Under the pieces are notes generated by a model, which saw only the letters and a list, made by a program, of their open reading frames with translations, was not told the origin of the DNA and ran no database searches. Shown piece by piece: positions 1 to 12,216 of a stretch of 64,000 nucleotides of DNA (the first letter of the stretch is position 1; every line of letters begins with the position of its first letter). This stretch comes from Coptis chinensis (taxonomy: Eukaryota > Streptophyta > Magnoliopsida > Ranunculales > Ranunculaceae): assembly GCA_015680905.1 (NCBI GenBank), contig CM027378.1:105793501-105857500 (forward strand), read 5' to 3'. Made by a program: the position numbers and the translations under genes.

Positions 1-780
1 TTTGCACTTCATTGGCTGTATCATATACGTATAATTGGCCAAATTTAGGAATCTGACCTGGCATAAAGAAGAAAAAACTAAATAAACACGTAAAAAGGAC
101 ATGTAATGACAAAATTATTAAGAAAAATCAAATGTCAAATTATTTTCTCCATTGTTCATTAAAGAAAATTATACATACTAAAACAATATAATATTTTGCA
201 CTTTATTTGTTGTATACATGTATAACTGACCAAATTTAAAAGGCTAACCCGAATTGGTAGCAAGGTTCCAATTTTGTGATGATTACGCCCATTGATCTTA
301 TAAACATATGGCCCCTTTCCATTTGTTTATTTTTTATCAACCACTCCTCCGGTTGATGTGAAAGCAAACATCGAAGTTATATACCGATATATATTTTCTC
401 TAGAATTTGCTGATCTTGTACCATTTTCATAATCTAGTAGTTGGTTTAGGAATGGAGGTGCATCAGCCAGAACAAGAAGTTGAACTTTTCTATGTATACA
501 AAACAAATTCCATCAACCAATGAGATACAACTTACAGAAAAGTATACATCCTCAATGATAGTATATGTTTCTTCTTCTGGAATGTCATTTTCCTTACAAT
601 GTTGGATGTACCACCTGATTAACAGCTTCACATATATGGTGATCACCGAGTCATAGAATTTTAAACATTATTATCGTGAAGTTTTGATGGTTAATATGTT
701 AGTTGTTGATGGTTAATATGTTAGTTGCTCTTTGGTTAATATGTAAGATAATATGTTAGTTGTGTAATCGACCTCCCCAT
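1..780. other. Intergenic AT-rich sequence with a diverged internal repeat
   Basis: No convincing gene. A stretch beginning with tttgcactt near position 1 recurs in diverged form near 190-250 (both run through a tgta-taac and a gaccaaattta-like segment), so it is probably an old transposon end or duplicated intergenic DNA. A 66-codon minus-strand frame at 446-646 has no recognisable domain. Confidence 0.4.
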
Positions 781-2108
781 CTACCCACTCTCTTCCATGC
801 AATGAATGGAAACTTTGACCGAAATAGACCGGTTGTATCCAAACACTCTAGCATCTAAACAGTTTTGTGGATTTGTACAACCTTGTGAACATCTTCCAAT
901 AGTACTATAGACGAGGAGGTCACCTTTGGTGGTGGTTTTCTTGATAAATGTTTTGGCGGAAAGCGGACTTGATCGGAGTTCATCACATTCTGTCCAATGT
1001 TTTCTTCCCATGACTGACCTTGCATCCCTTCCCTTCTCTTCTTTCTTCTTTGGTGTGTTTCTTCAGTTTTCTTTTCCATTTCACTTGCCATTTGACTCTG
1101 TATGCGCACCACATCAGGGACCACCATTTCCCCCTCCACAGCATCATCATCATCTACATCATTATCACGTTCTCCCAACATCACATTATTATTTTTAGAT
1201 TTCATAACAACAATAGATTTGAGTGACTATCTACCTCAAAGGTTTGAGCGGTTGTGGGTGACAATACTGAGCAAGTGGAGTTATGTCGAGATTGCAAGAA
1301 AGTAAAGCGTAAAATGTGACATTCTCCATTTCGAAGTTCGGGACTTCTTCCCCATCAATATCAACATCATTATTGGAGGAACATCAACATTAGGTGTAGG
1401 CAAGGGACCATCACTGGGAGCAATGTCCAAGGGACTAATAAATGGCACATGCTCAACAACATCCATATTATAGACTTCCACTAGGGAACTTTGGCCAACC
1501 ACATTCTCATCAATGTGCTCTTTCACACCCTCTTCCCGTGACTTCATTGCTCAAAGACTCTTGAACCACATTCTCTTGACATTTGTAGGTATTTACAACC
1601 CTCTTCAACCAACCTCCTCAACTAAAACTCTAGAGCACCCTCATCATTATCATAAGTGGCCTTCATGTTCATGTTCGGGTTCTTGGAAAAAACCATGTAC
1701 ATGGTCTCCCCCATCACCGGGTCATCATGAGGAGTCTTGGGTAACTCTTCACTAATATCTCTCAAAACATCAATTTTTTGAACAAGATCGGTTTCACTAC
1801 CCTCTCCCTCCTCCATCTTCTTCCTCACCTAAACCAATCAAATTTCTTATTCTTTTTGGTTTGTTAGCTTCCCTTGCTCTTAGCCTCCATGTCTTTTCTT
1901 TTCTCACCGACTTGACTTCTTTTCAAAATTGTTTGCCTTTTGCTAGCCTTTACAAACCTCTACTTTACTTAACCTTGGTGGTGGACTCTCACTTCTTTGC
2001 ATATTATGTTTCTCTTCACCCTCCTCCTTACCATTTTAAACCCCCGATTCACTCCTCTTTTTCTATTTTCTTCAACCTCATGTGAAATATTAAATGTAAC
2101 TTTCTTAG

Positions 2109-2220
2109 AGGATGATGACTTCCTCTTAGAAGGTGGGGATGATGACTTCCTCTTAGAAGGTGGGGATGGCGACTTCCTCTTAGGAGGTGGGGATGATGAC
2201 TTCCTCTTAGAAGGTGGGTA
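2109..2220 (-). repeat. 27-bp minisatellite, four units
   Basis: Four head-to-tail units start at about 2111, 2138, 2165 and 2192, near-identical with a few substitutions. On the minus strand each unit encodes nine residues of the form PPSKRKSSS, giving a basic tract like a nuclear localisation signal. Because the period is a multiple of three, expansion kept the frame of the now-decayed minus-strand gene. Confidence 0.85.
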
Positions 2221-2789
2221 GACACGGTTTCTTCCAACAGCCTTTTAACCTTATTCTTAACAAACCATGTAGTAGGTTTTTGACAACAACATCAAAGGCA
2301 TTGTGTGTAACCCGACTTCTTCCCCTTGTTTTTCTTTGTTCTTGGTCCCTTCACAACCCCCTGGGATGATGATGGTTCACCCAATCCACTTTTCTTCCCA
2401 CCTGTAAAATCCCTTTGCAAGATTGTCTCCATACCTGCCCTAATTTCAGACTTGATGTCATTTCGAGCCACCCTAACCCGTATTCAAAAGTTAGTTGAAG
2501 TAAGCATTGCGGTGTATCATAGAGTCCTATCTTATGAGTCCTATCTACCTTATGAGCACTAACATAAAGTTCCCGATATATCCGGGTTCATTTAACCTAT
2601 CTTATCAGTTAACATAAAACTACCATAGAGTTTCTGATATATCAAGTTTAAGAACCTATCATGTGAGTCAACACAAATGTAATATATACTTCCTGATATT
2701 TTCAATTTAAGAACCTTTCTTATAAATGCAACAGATGTCAAATAATTAAAAATGCAATGTTGATGTATCCAGTTGCAGAATATAATTAA

Positions 2790-2872
2790 CAATGCAGAGT
2801 TTATAATCAACAATGCAATGCAGAGTTTATAATCAACAATGTAGAGTTTATAATCAACAATGCAGAGTTTCA
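2790..2872. repeat. Short tandem repeat, about 21 bp, four units
   Basis: Units read aatgcagagtttataatcaac with small variations. The second is offset by a 5-base insertion (aatgc). It lies in the decayed transposon-like region and has no coding meaning that I can see. Confidence 0.75.
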
Positions 2873-4016
2873 ATCATATGCTTACAAGGCCTTTCAGTAG
2901 GTGTGCCTGTCTCAAGAAGCATCTCCAAAAAACCAAGCAGCTTTGTGTGGCCTCTGTTGGTTGAAAGCCACCTTCATTACATCTTCATTCATTTCTTCTT
3001 CTTCAATATCCAAAGTGTCAAAGGCAACAACCTTACCCTTAAGAGGCTCGAGCTTCTTCTTCCAGGTCTGGAGATGTAAGTTCTTGGGAGGCAACTGAAC
3101 CTAATCTAGTATTCTTGGGAATTTACCATTCAATGCCCTACGAGCCCCAAGAGGGATGTGAAGGTATGCCCAAATATCAAAACAAATAACACAACCATAA
3201 AACCGCAAAGGAGTCCTTCTCGGCTAACACATTTTTTTGTAAATATCATCCAAACAGTATTCCAACATCTCAAAGCAAGGTGTGCCCCATGGAAACCGAT
3301 CAAAAGCAGCTAGGTCCCTCCAAGATCAACATACCTTCCATCTACTGGTCCTAGAAGATCCAGAAGCACAACTTGGAGCAAAGACATACAACCTATTGAG
3401 CCTAAATATATCACTTTTATCTTCACTACCACCGGATTTTTTGCCACCACTAAAGCATCTAATATTTCGTCATCTCACTAACGATTGCTTCCTTTTAAAA
3501 CCTAGCACAAAATTCTGATGTGTTGTTCTTTCACGTTGGTGGTGTAGAATGAGTTAGCAACAGAGTTTACACTAAGACCCATAATCAATGCAACATCACT
3601 CTTCTTGAATACCAAATCTTTGTTACCAATCCGATAGCAAAGTCTACCAACTTTATGGCTAACTATGGCACAAACTAGTGTAGTTGTTTGCGTGCATATT
3701 TTTGGATTTGCAAAAGCTTGAAAACAGGAATTCTCAAAATCCTCCCTTTTTCCTTACTAAATCCACCAAATAATTTCTGCATTTTATCTAATGACATTCT
3801 ACATGTCGGGTTAAGCTTCCTCATTTCTCCACCAATAATTCAAACCCAGTAAAAGATAAAATGAGGGTTATAATATGGAGATTGAAGTGAAACTAAAAAT
3901 TAGGGTTTCCAAATTTAATTGAGGTTCACTAGGACAGTTTTTCCCCTAATTCCCAATTGATTTCTTTAAGTTTAGGTTAATGTGACAAATGACGTTCCAA
4001 GGTCATTTTCCTCCAC

Positions 4017-4450
4017 ATGTGGACTTCATTGGGTACCCAACTTCATTTCCGCCAAAATATCGATGTCCATGTTGATTCCTCTATCAAATGAATAAACATA
4101 TTCCTACCCTAGAACTATCAAGCAACTTTACTATACATTGTCTAAATAATTAATTCTAATAAGGTTAAAAAAATTCAAGTAATTTCAGTATAAAGATTAA
4201 CATTCTACATGAAGCTTTTTAACATGCCGAAGCATGCTTGCCACTAGATATCATGAAATAAACATGGGTATTTGAAAAAAGAAAAAAAGGGTTTGATTGC
4301 CTTTAAATAAATAAAAGGTCTTCTACAAATTGGGGACACATGTCAATCCTCAAATTTCCCGCCAAAATAATGATATTCATATTCGTCTGTCCAATTAATA
4401 ACTATATTGTGGCCTTAAGACTATCAGTAACTTTCTTGTACATTGATAAT
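4017..4450. repeat. Diverged direct repeat, two ~120-bp copies
   Basis: 4017-4143 and 4329-4443 share an ordered series of similar blocks (cacatgt, cgccaaaat, a tatcag/tatcaag segment, acttt, tacattg) with many substitutions. An old duplication or two related transposon ends. The sequence between them (4144-4328) is AT-rich and featureless. Confidence 0.35.
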
Positions 4451-4499
4451 TATTTATGGGTACCCAAATTATTCATTCAATCCATTTAGGGTCCATTTA

Positions 4500-5780
4500 T
4501 GGGTTAATTTCGGGGTAATTTAGTCGAGTTGCATACTTGCATGTCCTCTAATATGGCAACAAACAAATTACATTGGGTTTGACAAAGGGTCAAAATTCAC
4601 TTCATTTTCTAAATTAATTTGGTCTTGCCTGTCCCTTCATTGTTTGTGTGTCATGATGACCATTTACGGTACATTAAGAAAGGTGAAAAGAAAACTAACC
4701 ACCCCACATAATTACAACGCCTCGTTTCCCGCAAACATTTATCTTTGAAATAGTCATCTAAAATTTGATCTCTCTCACATTCTAATATTCTTTCATAGCA
4801 ACAATCTACCAAAGTTAAAACTTTTCTCTCCATCGTTTTTTATCAACATGCCTCTTCCCGGATGTTCAAGCGGTGAAACCAACCGATTACTCAAGTGACG
4901 AAAGCACGAGAAAATGTGGGATAGTTATTTCTTGATGGATGACTAATCGATGAAGAAGAAGACGATGAAGAAGAAGAGATGTATGATCCTTATTTTGTTG
5001 AAGACCCTACCGATTACATGTGGGGAAGACCAACATGATGATGATAGTTCGGTTAAGGGGATGATGGCGATGATGAAGACGAGGAGGAAGATGAAGACGA
5101 TGAAGATTAAGGGTTGTTATGTTCTGTTTTTATGTTCAGTTTTTATGTTGGGGTTTATGTTTTGTCTTAGTTTCTGGTGCTTTTGCAATTTTTGTTGATG
5201 ATAGTTGTAGAACCAGAACATGTCCTGTGAATGCTGTGTAGATTTTGCTTAGTTTTAAGGGTTTAATACATGGGTTGGTTTAATTCATGATTTTTATCTT
5301 ATTATTTTTACAAGAATCTTATTATTTTTTACCATTATTCATGTTTTTTACCATTATTCTTGTTATTTTTACAAGAATCTTATTATTTCTACATTTTTCT
5401 TATTAAAAATAATTTTTTTATAATAAAAATAGTATATGAACAGTGTTAATGTAAATAACCGTCCATCTTAACGTTTTTAATCTCGAGGCTTTTAAACCAC
5501 GGATCGTTTCGTGACCGTTTTTGCATCTCTTCATCTCTAAGATAATCGTGATATCTATCCACACACCCATCAAATCACTTCAAATCACTTCAAATAAGGA
5601 GAGTGTTTGTTGAGAGAGAGAGAGTGTTGCATGTCCACGTGGGCATTGTTTGAAAATAAGGAGAAGGGCAAAAGTGTCAAAAGTGAGGTTGAAAAGTCAA
5701 AATTGAAGAGTGGTTACTACTTGGGAACAGATTGACATTATGGGTTACTAATTGGGAAATTACCCAATAGTTTTTTAACT
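4500..5780 (+). pseudogene. Acidic-tail gene fragment in decayed sequence
   Basis: At about 4954-5108 the plus strand reads as an Asp/Glu-rich C-terminal tail ending in a TAA (EEEMYDPYFVEDPTDYMWG, then, after one or two indels, DEDEEEDEDDED), followed by a 3'UTR-like T-rich stretch. The parent family is not recognised. A terminus-like sequence, ending gggaaattaccca on the plus strand, lies at 5735-5773. It resembles a Mutator-type inverted repeat, but no convincing partner was found. The rest of 3900-6148 is AT-rich with no gene. Confidence 0.3.
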
Positions 5781-6148
5781 TGAAAAACAAGTTTTACCTA
5801 ATTATCATAAAACAAGTTTTTGGGATCAAAAAATGTTTTTTGGATGAAAAACTATTTTTTTTTAAAATAGAAACCAAACACATTTATTTTTTCAAAAAAT
5901 GTTTTTTCACTAATAAACACTTTTTGGCAATAAATAAATAGGATCCAAACACCTCCTTAGGTTTTCAGCGCTTAGTACCAAAGTGTGTCCAAAACGGGTT
6001 TGGAAACACACATTTGGGTTTTTTTTGTTTATTTTTTTAATTTGATGAAAACTTTTTTTGTGAAATTGCTGATGTAGAAAAAGAATTTGTGGTTGAGAAC
6101 CGCTTTAGACTCACTTAGGTCCTAAGCGGTGAGGATTGAAGCTTTTCT

Positions 6149-6705
6149 CTAATAGTGGATAGCTGTGACATTATACTTAACTACAGCGTCACCTGTCGTT
6201 GAATTGAAGCTATAGGTATTCACAAACGCTACACCACGAGCAAACCTGAAAAGACCGGTTCCACCTACAATCGGCAATTCACGGGGCGACTGTGACGCAC
6301 CATTCCGGCCCAGAATGCTAAGATTGCTCCCATTGTATTTCCCCTCCATTAAGTGAAGGGTCAATGCCATGACGAGACCAATTTCTTGTTGGTCCGCTGA
6401 ACCATAAAGCCCCTGCGCTCGGCCCACTATCTTTGATGTCAATTCAGGCCCAACGGTTAACGGATCGTCGACCATAAACAGTGCACCAAACAAGGATGGG
6501 GAGTGTTTGTGTTATTTGGTTGAGCTATTTGCATTGCAGTTGGCTTCTTTCCACTTAGTATGTCATGGAAGTAGAAGTGGAGTAGATTCACATGCAAGTC
6601 TTTCTCATGTTGGGTCGTAGACCAGTTCTGATCATCGCCTTCAACACAAATCGCAGCTGCAATCATCAAAGACACTAACAGAACCAATATTGTTACCTTC
6701 ATCAT
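6149..6705 (-). pseudogene. Dirigent protein gene, frameshifted
   Basis: Dirigent proteins are secreted, usually intronless, about 180-190 aa proteins that steer stereospecific phenoxy-radical coupling in lignan and lignin-related metabolism. Translation from ATG at 6705 gives a signal peptide (hydrophobic residues 1-21) and the N-terminal motif LHFYFHDILSGKKPTA. Near 6490-6500 the frame shifts by one base. The other frame then carries the rest of the domain: FGALFMVDDPLT, GRAQGLYGSADQQ, LSILGRN, ELPIVGGTGLFRFARG, and a natural end at TAG 6149. Only one lesion is seen, so a recent pseudogene or a sequence error are both possible. The joined length would be normal for the family. Confidence 0.85.
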
Positions 6706-7347
6706 ATTTTTTCCTCTCTCTTAGACGAGTTTACAAGTTTGAAGAGGTTAGAAAGGTAATTATAGTCGGCAGAGTATCAAATATAGAAAATATAGAAAGA
6801 ATGCTGCTACCAAGCAATCTCTTAAAACTTAAAAAGGGATAGACGTGCCGGTGGAAGTGGAGTACGGGAAGGTTGACCTCTAATTCGGTAAGAATTTAAG
6901 GAAAAATGGGAAAGAGTCAAGACATAAATAAAAACCAAATAAAAAGTGGACCTCTAATCATTACCATCCTCTCCGATGCGATGCATATTTGCGCGTGTAC
7001 ACGTGGTTGGACTTCGTTGAACTTGGACATATGGAGCCAAATGCCCATTTACTACCCAAGCCAAGTTTTACAGAGTTCCACTTAACTCACCTGGTATATT
7101 AGACCATGATGCTTGCGGTTCTTTAATGGTGTCTAAGGGGTGCCATTTACTTTATTTCTATTTCTATAGTTCAGGTTCATGTGGTGAAATCTTGTGATTT
7201 TTTATACATACATTTACCTAAATTAGATATCGAGCTACTTCTCCAATAAAACAGCAGATTTATTCAGGCCGTTATAATAAAATAAACTCTGAAGATATTA
7301 CAGAGATTTTACATTACAGAAAAGTCAGAAAGGCACTTGAGCTAGCT
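6706..7347. other. Intergenic region between dirigent and amidase genes
   Basis: Upstream region of the dirigent gene and 3' flank of the first amidase copy. No gene seen. Confidence 0.5.
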
Positions 7348-10300
7348 TTAAATTGTAAGTTTGTAATCGTAAGGCTTGAAGGAAGGAGGTTTCCTGATCT
7401 TTGTTGCCTGCTCAAAAGAATAAGCAATCTCTATCAACTTAGGTTCTGAACCTTTTAGTCCTCCAAAATTGATACCAAATGGCACCCCTTTCGTATCGTA
7501 TCCGGCCGGAACGTTAATTCCTGGAAATCCTCCAATGGCAAGAACTGGGGCAATATCAGCACCAGGAGTCACTAATGCATCCAACTTATTCTCCTTCATC
7601 AACTTCACCAATCCATCTTCTGACAGTTTCTTCAAATTCTTCAAAACCTGCTTTTCCACGTCCCCAAACCCATTTGTCGTCTCAGATATTAAAAATATCT
7701 CCTGACCAAATTCATCAATCATTTCCTGAATACAAGCGATATGTTGTCAGTCCAGTGATTTTATAGTTGCTTGAATCTGAGCCTACAAGTTAAAGCATGT
7801 GTCGGTCTTACCAAGTCTGAGACTTTGTCATTGAAGGCTATTATATCTGCCAATGATCTCACTGGAGAAGTTACCAGCTCCTCTAAATAAGCATTTATGT
7901 ATAACTTGAACTCTGTCACCAAAGCTAAAGCTTCACCACTCACAGTTGAATTCAGGATAATGTCTACATTGCTTATATTCAGATTGTCTACCAGAATTGC
8001 ACCTGCTTGCCTTTGGGAACAGTAAAGTTATACCATATATCAAATTAGATAGATCAAAGCCAACAAATTTATTTTTGAATTTGCAATTGGCAAGAAAAAA
8101 ATTCTATGAATCTGTGATTTCATTTTCCTAGTAACTTAGAAGATCACACTCTAAGATTTTGTGTTCAAAAGAGTCGCATTCACATCCCCAGCTGAGTGCT
8201 ACGCTTTTTGTCTAAGGAACTTATTAAGGGACTTATAGGACCACTTCAAGGGGAATGTCTAGTTACATTCATTTGCAGGAAATAACCTAATTCATGCTTA
8301 AAATCCAAATCTAAATAAAACTAGTAATATGCAACACTATGTTATCTAGCAAAATTCTTAGTTCATGTGAGCGGTAACTCCCTAACTGAAGATCAAATTG
8401 TACCTTAGAGTGTTGAAATGGTTCTCAAAAGCTTGACTAAGAGCTGATTCACCAATGAAACTGAAGAAGGGATTCCTCACTATGCCCAGTCTCTTCCCTT
8501 GGAGCCCGTCTAACTTGAGAAATTGTTGGTAACCTCCATGAGGAATAAACTTCGAAGCTTTTCTTGTTGCTTTGGCATCTTTTGGATCAAAGCCCACAAT
8601 CGCATCCAGCACATAAACTGCATCTGTTACTGTCCTGCAGATTGGCCTGCCATCCCAGTTCTTACTTTAGTCCAAAAAAACCATTTATGACGAAACAAAT
8701 GGCAAACCTGAACATAGGGGGATTTACTAAGCATCAAGATTTTTATGAAATCCTAATTTTTCTTGAAAATCCTGTTAGATCTTCCAATATTATTTTCTTA
8801 ACGTTATTTTATCCCATGAAGTTTGATTAAAATTCAAACCCTTGGCAAACCTGAACGTAGGGAGATTTACTAAGCATATACGCTAAAGCTTGTAAACGGC
8901 TTCTTTCGTGTTCTCGTAAACGGCTTCTTTCGTGTTCTCATTTCATTTCGGGTGTGTTTGTTAAATTTTAACTCATGGAAAGGAAATAAAATAGGTGGTC
9001 CACTATGGAATAAAATGGAATGGAATGGAAAGGAAATAATTTTAAATGGTATGTGTTTGGTAAATTGGGAAAAAGAAAGTAAAAATTGGAGAAATGAATA
9101 ATCATGGAAATGAATAATTGTATTGTTGGGTCATGGCCTCATGGGTGTGTTAGTAGTAAGTCCCTAGCTATCTATTTCCTTTTCTTTCTACAAAATTTTC
9201 AGGAGTTAACTAAGGACACAAAATTTTTTCCATTTCCATGATTTTGTTTCCATATGGAAAAACTCATTTCTTTTCCATTCATAAACAAACGCCTTAAAAA
9301 CTATGGAAAATGTGGACTACTCTTATTTTCCTTTCCTTTCCATAGTGTTTCCATCATAACAAACACACTCTTATAACACATTAACACACATAGTTCCACT
9401 GTTAGAACTGCTAATGCTGCAAAATCAAATGACATACCCAATGGTGTCCTGTCTAGGAGAGATTGGGATCACGCCAGATCGGCTTGTGAGTCCAACAGTA
9501 GGCTTTATACCCACAACAGAATTAGAGCTGGAAGGGCATAGTATTGATCCATCTGTTTCTGTCCCTAATGACACGGACACCATATTTGCGGCCACCGAAA
9601 TGGCAGATCCACTGCTGGAACCACATGGATCCGCCGATAGAACATAAGGATTCTGCAAAGTTCCCAAAGAAAAACATTGCCTCTATAAATGTTTGATTAG
9701 CCTCGGTGAAATATATTTACTATTCTGAACTATAGGACAGCCAAAAACATAAACCAAAGAGAAGAACCAGAAAAATCTAATAATGAGCTAAATGTGTTAT
9801 GCGACCACTGAAATCTCGACATATGTCGTTGACGACTAAAATTTCGACATAAAAATGCGAACTCGTTATTTTCGCACTCCATATTGCAATCAACTTGTTT
9901 TCTTATGGGTTTTGAGACCATAAGAAAGAATCTAACCTTTCCAAGGCCACAGAGCACTCCAACCATTGGGTATATCAAACGACCGAAAATGAGCCCACTC
10001 ACTAAGACTAGATTTCCCCAATATAATAGCTCCTGCATTTCTCAACTTCTCCACAACACCCGCATCTCGAGGCACAACTGAACCCAACAATGCGAACGAC
10101 CCGGCACTGGTATTGAGTTTATCTTTCGTACCAATGATATCTTTGATCAAAATTGGTATGCCATGTAACCCAAATGAACTCGGATGTACCATATCCTTTC
10201 TTTCCTTATCAGCCTTATCAGCTTGATATAGTGCATCCGGATTCACTTCAATCACGCCGTGAACGAGTGAGTTAAGTTTGTGAATCTCGTCTAGGTAGAA

Positions 10301-10474
10301 CTCAACCAGTTGTCTTGAGTTGAGTTTCTTTTGTTTAAATTGGTTGTGGATTTCAGTTATGGTTGCTTCTTTGATTGAGAAAACATTATTTGTCACTTTG
10401 GGCCCTGTTTGATTTAGTATTAGAAATGTTGATGAAAGGAATAGAAAACTTAGGATCGAGTAAGGGAACGCCAT
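7348..10474 (-). pseudogene. Amidase-signature enzyme, copy A, five exons, one frameshift
   Basis: Plant secreted amidase of the amidase-signature family (hydrolyses carbon-nitrogen amide bonds; the substrate of this subgroup is not established). Exons on the minus strand: 10474-9937, 9652-9438, 8646-8404, 8010-7812, 7725-7348, all with GT-AG borders. About 524 aa conceptually. A hydrophobic N-terminus suggests a signal peptide. Family residues are present: Lys in HGIPILIKD, the Gly/Ser block CGSSSGSAISVAAN, and the GTETDGSI nucleophile-Ser segment. The C-terminus has LAIGGFPGINVPAGYD and FGGLKGSEPKLIEIAY. Compared with copies B and C, exon 1 lacks 2 nt just before its donor (538 nt instead of a multiple of 3), so the splice is out of phase and a stop follows. 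A MITE sits in intron 2. Confidence 0.85.
8950..9370. mobile_element. MITE in intron 2 of amidase copy A
   Basis: About 420 bp with imperfect inverted termini of roughly 60 bp: the left end gggtgtgtttgttaaa matches the complement of the right end (gagtgtgtttgttatg), and both continue with catggaaaggaaa-like and gtccac blocks. No coding capacity. Superfamily is unclear because a target duplication was not convincing; a hAT-type MITE is plausible. Confidence 0.7.
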
Positions 10475-11393
10475 CTCACCGATTTAATGAGTGGCCTTTT
10501 GTTTTTGGTCGAAACGATCTACACAGTATACATGCAATGCAAGTATGCAACATACACAGTCCAGAAAGAGATTTTTCGATAATTACAGTGTTTGGACTTT
10601 GGTCAACTGGTACAGTGATCGAGACGATAGACATACAAATGGAGACAAATACAAACGGGCAACCAAAACAGTACGTGGCGGGTACATGCTCGCTCAAACT
10701 CGGTTTTAGGAATTAGGACTTGTTCACAACTTAATTTAGATTTCTTTTTTGAGTAAACCGCATTAAACACATAATTACCAAGAATTAGGTTGTTTCATTA
10801 TTACAAGGAAAGCTCCCCTAAACTAATAATCAACTTCCGATTGCGAAAATCGAGCTCAGTCCCGTAGTTATGTGTTTTGCTACCCGAAATGACGACCTAT
10901 GATATCTCGGCATATATCGACATTTTGAAGGAAACATTAGGTCATTAGCTGCTGCACATTGATGCTCACCTCCCTGCTCTAGTAACTGCTGATTTATTTC
11001 GTTGTTTACAGGCCTTGGTTAATTTTTTTGTTAATATATTTCATCCTAACAGTCATAATTTTATTTTATTTTGAAATTATCACTTTGAAGAGTTTACTGT
11101 TTACCTCGCAACAGTGTAGATGAAGCCATATATACTTAAGCCGGGGACTAAGTCCGCCGTGTCAGTAAATTGCACTGACATTTTATCTTGAGGTTGAGGC
11201 TCAAGTGTATAGGAGGTTTAATCTGTTTATAACTGTGAAATGGGTCTCTTCAAAGTAATGTCTTTACAAGTTTAGAGAACTTTTAGTTTTTTTTTAACCA
11301 TTTGAAGAACATGGAAGACAAAATCCACTTTATTTTTATTTTTATTTTTATTAGAAATAATGGTATCCATAAGCTTGTGAATTGTAAGTTTAC
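10475..11393. other. Intergenic spacer between amidase copies
   Basis: Upstream region of copy A followed by unmatched sequence. Searched for amidase exons 2-5 belonging to copy B and found none. Confidence 0.5.
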
Positions 11394-11936
11394 CTTTCCT
11401 TGGCTACCTCTAGCACTCCAACCATTAGGTGCATTTAATGACCGGAAACCAGCCCACTCGTTAAGATTAGTTTTTCCAAGTATTATAGCTCCTGCTTTTC
11501 GTAACTTCTTCACGACACCTGCATCCTGAGGTACAATCGATCCAAGCAAGGCAAATGACCCTGCTGTGGTATTAAGTTTGTCTTTGGTAGAAATGTTGTC
11601 CTTGAGCAGAATTGGTATTCCATGTAACCTACTCAAAGACCCGCGTAACTCTGCCTGTCTCTCCTTGTCAGCCTTATGAGCTTGATAAAGCGCATCAGGG
11701 TTCACTTCAATTATGCCGTTAACAATTGAGTTGAGTTTGTGAATCTCGTCAAGGTAGAACTTAACGAGTTGTTTTGAAGTGAGTTTGTTGTGTTTGAATT
11801 GGTTTTGTATTTCACTTGTGGTTGCTTCTTTGATTGAGAACTTATGAGTGTCTGTGGCACTTAGCGTTGTTTGACTCAATGTTAGTAATGTGGATGAAAG
11901 AATGAGAAAGCTGAGGATAGGGTGAGGGAATGCCAT
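11394..11936 (-). pseudogene. Amidase copy B, orphan first exon
   Basis: A clean 543-nt, 181-codon first exon of the same family as copy A: hydrophobic signal-like N-terminus, FSIKEATTSEIQNQFK, FYLDEIHKLNS, the Lys segment HGIPILLKDN and AGAIILGKTNLNEWAGFRS, ending at a good donor (GGAAAG then GTAAAC) in phase 0. No exon 2-5 follows before copy A begins 0.9 kb downstream, so the gene is truncated. The exon-5 piece at 12217 lies 5' of this exon and so cannot belong to it. A TATTTAAA-like element lies about 45 bp upstream of the ATG. Confidence 0.8.
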
Positions 11937-12216
11937 GGTACCTTAGCTCAAATGGCGATTTAATGAGTGAAATTGATGTGTTTAAATACATCATTGAAGT
12001 CAGGGGCGGATCTATGTGTTTAACTTACCATTGTTTGAGTTGTTTCGGATTGCCCTGCTAAGTTATAGAGATAGATACCATATTCTATTCGATGCACCAA
12101 GACGGCTTGGGAAAATTTGTGGTGTTTAGAGTACATGACAATATGACATACTATCGAACCTTTTTATTTTCGTTAAGGACATACTAGTTCAAACTTCAAA
12201 CTAGTACTTTATGATT

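Larger units (their letters stand above)
781..3520 (-). pseudogene. Degenerate DUF1985/Ulp1-type transposon-like gene
   Basis: On the minus strand, broken frames resemble the plant DUF1985 region found in Ulp1-protease-like proteins carried by Mutator-like elements. The best pieces are at 3310-3240 (FDRFPWGTPCFEMLEY) and 3220-3107 (CFDIWAYLHIPLGAR, then LNGKFPRIL). Downstream come a basic Ser/Lys/Arg repeat tract (2220-2110) and Lys/Glu-rich segments at 1828-1622 and 1205-855. The frame changes repeatedly and no Ulp1 catalytic block is visible, so it is non-functional. In intact relatives the protein would act on SUMO conjugates or in transposition; that is family knowledge, not seen here. 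The family call is from memory of the motif style and could be wrong. Confidence 0.45.

Noticed and set aside
926..1305. Plus-strand His/Pro/Phe-rich frames
   Set aside because: They are antisense to the Lys/Glu-rich minus-strand relic, which has better protein texture.
4500..5780. Possible Mutator-like element using gggtaattt at both ends
   Set aside because: Only about nine terminal bases agree and no target duplication was found.
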